A stretch of DNA of 64,000 bases, taken from contig CAVUBL010000011.1 of the NCBI GenBank assembly GCA_963739795.1, positions 434,001-498,000 of the forward strand, in the 5' to 3' direction. Source of the stretch: CAVUBL01 sp963739795 (GTDB lineage Bacteria; Acidobacteriota; Thermoanaerobaculia; Multivoradales; DATKCC01). Made by a program: the position numbers and the translations under genes. How positions within the stretch are numbered: the first letter of the stretch is position 1; every line of letters begins with the position of its first letter. This document shows, piece by piece, positions 61,793 to 64,000 of the stretch. The notes below the pieces were generated by a model. That model saw only the letters and a list, made by a program, of their open reading frames with translations, was not told the origin of the DNA and searched no databases.

Positions 61793-62548
61793 ATGGATCG
61801 CATGTTTAGAGTTCTCGTAGCACTCGGCGGCTTCGCGATTCTGGTCCCAGGTATCGCGTTCGCCCAAACCTCGGGGACGCTCTTCGTCCGAGACGGGAAG
61901 GTCGGAATCGGGACGTCGACCCCGGTCGCTCCACTTCACATCGTGGAGACTTCAGCGACCCCGACGCTGAAGAACATGTTCCGCCTCACGAACAACGGGG
62001 GAATTCAGTTTCTCCTCGAGAGGACGGACGGCAACGACTGGCAGTTCTCGAACTTCGGGGCCAGCTTCCAGATCTCGATTCCCGGGAGCTCGACGCCGCA
62101 GTTTCAAGCGATCGCAAGCGGCGATGTGGTCGCCGGCCGGGACTTGATTGCCACGAGGAACGTCATCGGGCAGAATATCAGCGCGTCCTCCTCTCGTACT
62201 CTGAAGGACAACTTCGTTGCCATCGATCCGAAGGCGGTCCTCGATCGGGTCGCCTTGATGCCCATCTCAGAGTGGAGCTTCAAGGGTGAGGACATTCGCC
62301 ACATCGGTCCCGTGGCCGAGGACTTCCAGGCGGCGTTCGGCTTTGGACAGGTCGGCAAGGGGCTGAGCCTGACCGATACGAACGGAGTCGCCCTGGCGGC
62401 GATCAAAGGGCTCCAGGCGGAGATTCAGGAGCTGAAGAAGACGGTCGAGGAACAGAGCCGCCTACTCCAACGGCAGCAGCGGCTTCTGCAGACGATGCAG
62501 GCTCAAGCTCCCGGAAAAGAGGCGCCTGGTACTTCACGCCCTTTCTGA
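61793..62548 (+). CDS. Tail-fibre-like protein with S74 intramolecular chaperone domain
   Basis: 251 aa. AGGAGG site before the ATG. A signal peptide (to AFAQ), then GTLFVRDGKVGIGTSTPVAPLHIV, the standard beginning of such fibre-like proteins. The C-terminal half has SSRTLKDNFVAIDPKAVLDRV and ISEWSFKGEDIRHIGPVAED, the peptidase S74/endosialidase chaperone signature with the usual Ser-Arg site. The end is a coiled coil (QAEIQELKKTVEEQSRLLQRQ). In phage fibres the chaperone trimerises the protein and then cleaves itself; here the protein is probably exported and trimeric. Truncated relative at 54512. Confidence 0.85.
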   Translation: MDRMFRVLVALGGFAILVPGIAFAQTSGTLFVRDGKVGIGTSTPVAPLHIVETSATPTLKNMFRLTNNGGIQFLLERTDGNDWQFSNFGASFQISIPGSSTPQFQAIASGDVVAGRDLIATRNVIGQNISASSSRTLKDNFVAIDPKAVLDRVALMPISEWSFKGEDIRHIGPVAEDFQAAFGFGQVGKGLSLTDTNGVALAAIKGLQAEIQELKKTVEEQSRLLQRQQRLLQTMQAQAPGKEAPGTSRPF

Positions 62549-63044
62549 CCCGGCCGACGCGGGAGTCTCGGGCGCGTCTCGACACTGAGGAGGGCGGACT
62601 CCGGCCGGGCGAGGTCGCCCAGGCTGCGGGCCAGAACCATCGGGCCGCGGCGAGAGCAAGAGCCCCCCGCTGATGGCACGGAGGTGGGCGAGGGCGTAGC
62701 GGGTGTTCTGGCTACGATCGGCGCTTGTCTTGAGAACGTCTATGCTATAGTGCCTTAAGTCGATGAACCCGTAACTGCTCGAAAGCTTCTGATGAGGCAT
62801 TATGTTCATCGAGGCTGCCCGGGGCTTTGTCCCTAGCGTGGGGTTCGCATCGAGCCCTACGAGGAAATGAGGACGTCTTCAGAGCCCGGGGGCTTGTCGA
62901 CCCGGGACGAGGCGTTCCACGAGCGGGCTCGTCGAGAGGGTTCATGATCGATCCAGCCAGCAGAGCCAACGAGAGAAGCAGCGTTCAGTCCATGGGAACG
63001 AAAGAAGGCAGATTCTTGCCTGGAAGTTCTATGGGAGGTCCGGA
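62549..63044. other. Intergenic region before the second Rhs gene, with repeated boundary block and promoter
   Basis: Contains the repeat copy 62601-62630 (partner at 54311) and the conserved block 62738-62759 with extended -10 TGCTATAGT (62742-62750). Downstream, 63029-63059 is nearly identical to the start region of the first Rhs gene (GGGAGGTCCGGAATGACGAG). No gene lies in between. Confidence 0.6.
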
Positions 63045-64000
63045 ATGACGAGTCGGAAAGAAAGGCTGCTCAGGTTTGCGGCCTATGTCGTCGTTGGAAT
63101 GTCGTTCTCGGCGTTTGTGCCGAGCGTGGTCCAGGGAGCGTACATCTCGTGCACAGGGAGCCGGATCACCTACGACCAGACAGGGAACGGTCCGGATCTC
63201 GACTCGTCGCTGTTCTGCGACTCGTGGGGCTATTGCCAACAGCCGGTGGTGACGGGGCCGACGTACACGATGAATGTCGTGGGGTGTAATCCGTACTTCG
63301 GAAGCTGCGGGATGACGGCGACGTTCGACGTGGAATTCGCGGGCAATCACCAGAACGATCCGGCGTCGGTGGGCTACGGCTATAGCTGGGCGACGGAGGA
63401 GTTGTACTCGTCCGGCGGGTCGCTGGTCGGCTCGTGCGGTGTCCCGGGGCAGGTGATCTTGCAGGACTATGGAACGGTGTACGTGACGGGCAGCGCGGAC
63501 TGCTCCAATCCGAACGGCGGGAAGTACACCCTGAAGACGATCTCCTGCAAGGACGCAAACCCCGGCTATTGCACGAAGACGGAGACCTCGACGATCGACT
63601 TCGCACTGGGCGCAGGGTGTCTGGTGCCCCCGATGGAGAAGTGTGGAACCGGCGACCAGACTTGCCGCGACTGTACGGCCGCCGGGACACCTCCGGACGG
63701 GAGCGGCCCGGGCTACGGCGGCCCGGGGGACCTCGCGACCGGTGGCGCGCGGCTTCGCTACGCGGCGGGCGGGGCCGGTCTTCCGGGCTTTCCCGGATCG
63801 ACCTCTTGGAGAGTGGAACTGGGCAAGTTCTGGTCGGCCGAGTACCGGGAGCGAATCATCCCGGCGCCCGACGAGACCCACGTTTACCTCATCACCGAGT
63901 ACGGGACCTATCGCGAGTTCAAGTCGCTCAGCACTTCGACGGGAGTTTACGGAGTCGCGAATCCGTCCTCGGAGAAGCGGACCCTGACCTGGACCGGCTC
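63045..64000 (+). CDS. Second large Rhs/YD-repeat protein, N-terminal part (3' end outside window)
   Basis: The frame is open from ATG 63045 to the window end (318 full codons). It is a close paralogue of the gene at 54970: signal peptide, then the same CTGSxIxYDQTGNGPDL domain and the same TYTMN...GCNPYFGSCGMTAT and GGARLRYAAGGAG blocks, with identity so high that long runs are the same at DNA level. Differences cluster near residues 36-60 and 190-200. The remainder, including the variable tip, lies beyond the window. Confidence 0.9.
   Translation, partial: MTSRKERLLRFAAYVVVGMSFSAFVPSVVQGAYISCTGSRITYDQTGNGPDLDSSLFCDSWGYCQQPVVTGPTYTMNVVGCNPYFGSCGMTATFDVEFAGNHQNDPASVGYGYSWATEELYSSGGSLVGSCGVPGQVILQDYGTVYVTGSADCSNPNGGKYTLKTISCKDANPGYCTKTETSTIDFALGAGCLVPPMEKCGTGDQTCRDCTAAGTPPDGSGPGYGGPGDLATGGARLRYAAGGAGLPGFPGSTSWRVELGKFWSAEYRERIIPAPDETHVYLITEYGTYREFKSLSTSTGVYGVANPSSEKRTLTWTG

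Overview
The window is GC-rich, densely coded bacterial chromosome. The best guess is an aerobic member of the Acidobacteriota, possibly near Thermoanaerobaculia. This is inferred from the gene set (alternative complex III plus caa3-type oxidase, HemQ-type heme synthesis, archease/RtcB, secreted Rhs proteins) and not from any marker gene. No rRNA, tRNA or CRISPR array was found.

Layout. (1) 1-11373: the end of an alternative complex III operon (actB 3' part, actC, actD, actE, actF) runs into a small membrane protein, SCO, and a caa3-type cytochrome c oxidase (coxB with fused cytochrome c, coxA, coxC, coxD), then an HD hydrolase and a DUF420 protein. Many genes overlap by ATGA or GTGA. (2) 11374-13642: a DUF2089/SHOCT-like regulator pair, then a HigA-like antitoxin next to a decayed toxin. 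(3) 13665-18153: a cysteine synthase family gene, a 279-bp MITE-like element, and a heme block (hemQ, hemH, hemY). (4) 18274-29235: a second respiratory block with its own promoter. It has actC, actD and actF paralogues but no heme or Fe-S subunits, a cupredoxin-like lipoprotein, and a second heme-copper oxidase whose subunit I lacks the K-channel lysine. (5) 29320-37044: adenine deaminase, archease, RtcB, an NRAMP-UspA fusion, a CAP lipoprotein and a radical SAM protein. (6) 37257-46144: a secreted protease, tandem repeats, a RAYT transposase with REP-like sites, and assorted small membrane, TPR, VOC and sigma-factor genes. (7) 46167-54197 (minus): pbpC and a bacterial alpha-2-macroglobulin, both frameshifted. 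(8) 54311-64000: a repetitive Rhs locus with two large Rhs genes (the second cut by the window end), an orphan Rhs tip, two candidate immunity genes and two S74-chaperone fibre-like genes.

The most striking observation is rtcB (31536-32975). Its reading frame is interrupted by one TGA exactly where RtcB ligases carry the conserved metal-binding cysteine (GYDIN-C-GVR). All other active-site residues and the full length are preserved. A hairpin whose AGGUCU loop matches the apical loop of the E. coli fdhF SECIS lies 20 nt downstream. This suggests a selenocysteine-containing RNA ligase in an operon with its activator archease.

The second notable system is the stripped-down ActC/D/F module joined to a cupredoxin and a K-channel-less oxidase, which may form a cytochrome-poor electron transfer chain. 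Several genes start 7-10 nt after a TATAMT-like -10 box, suggesting frequent leaderless transcription.
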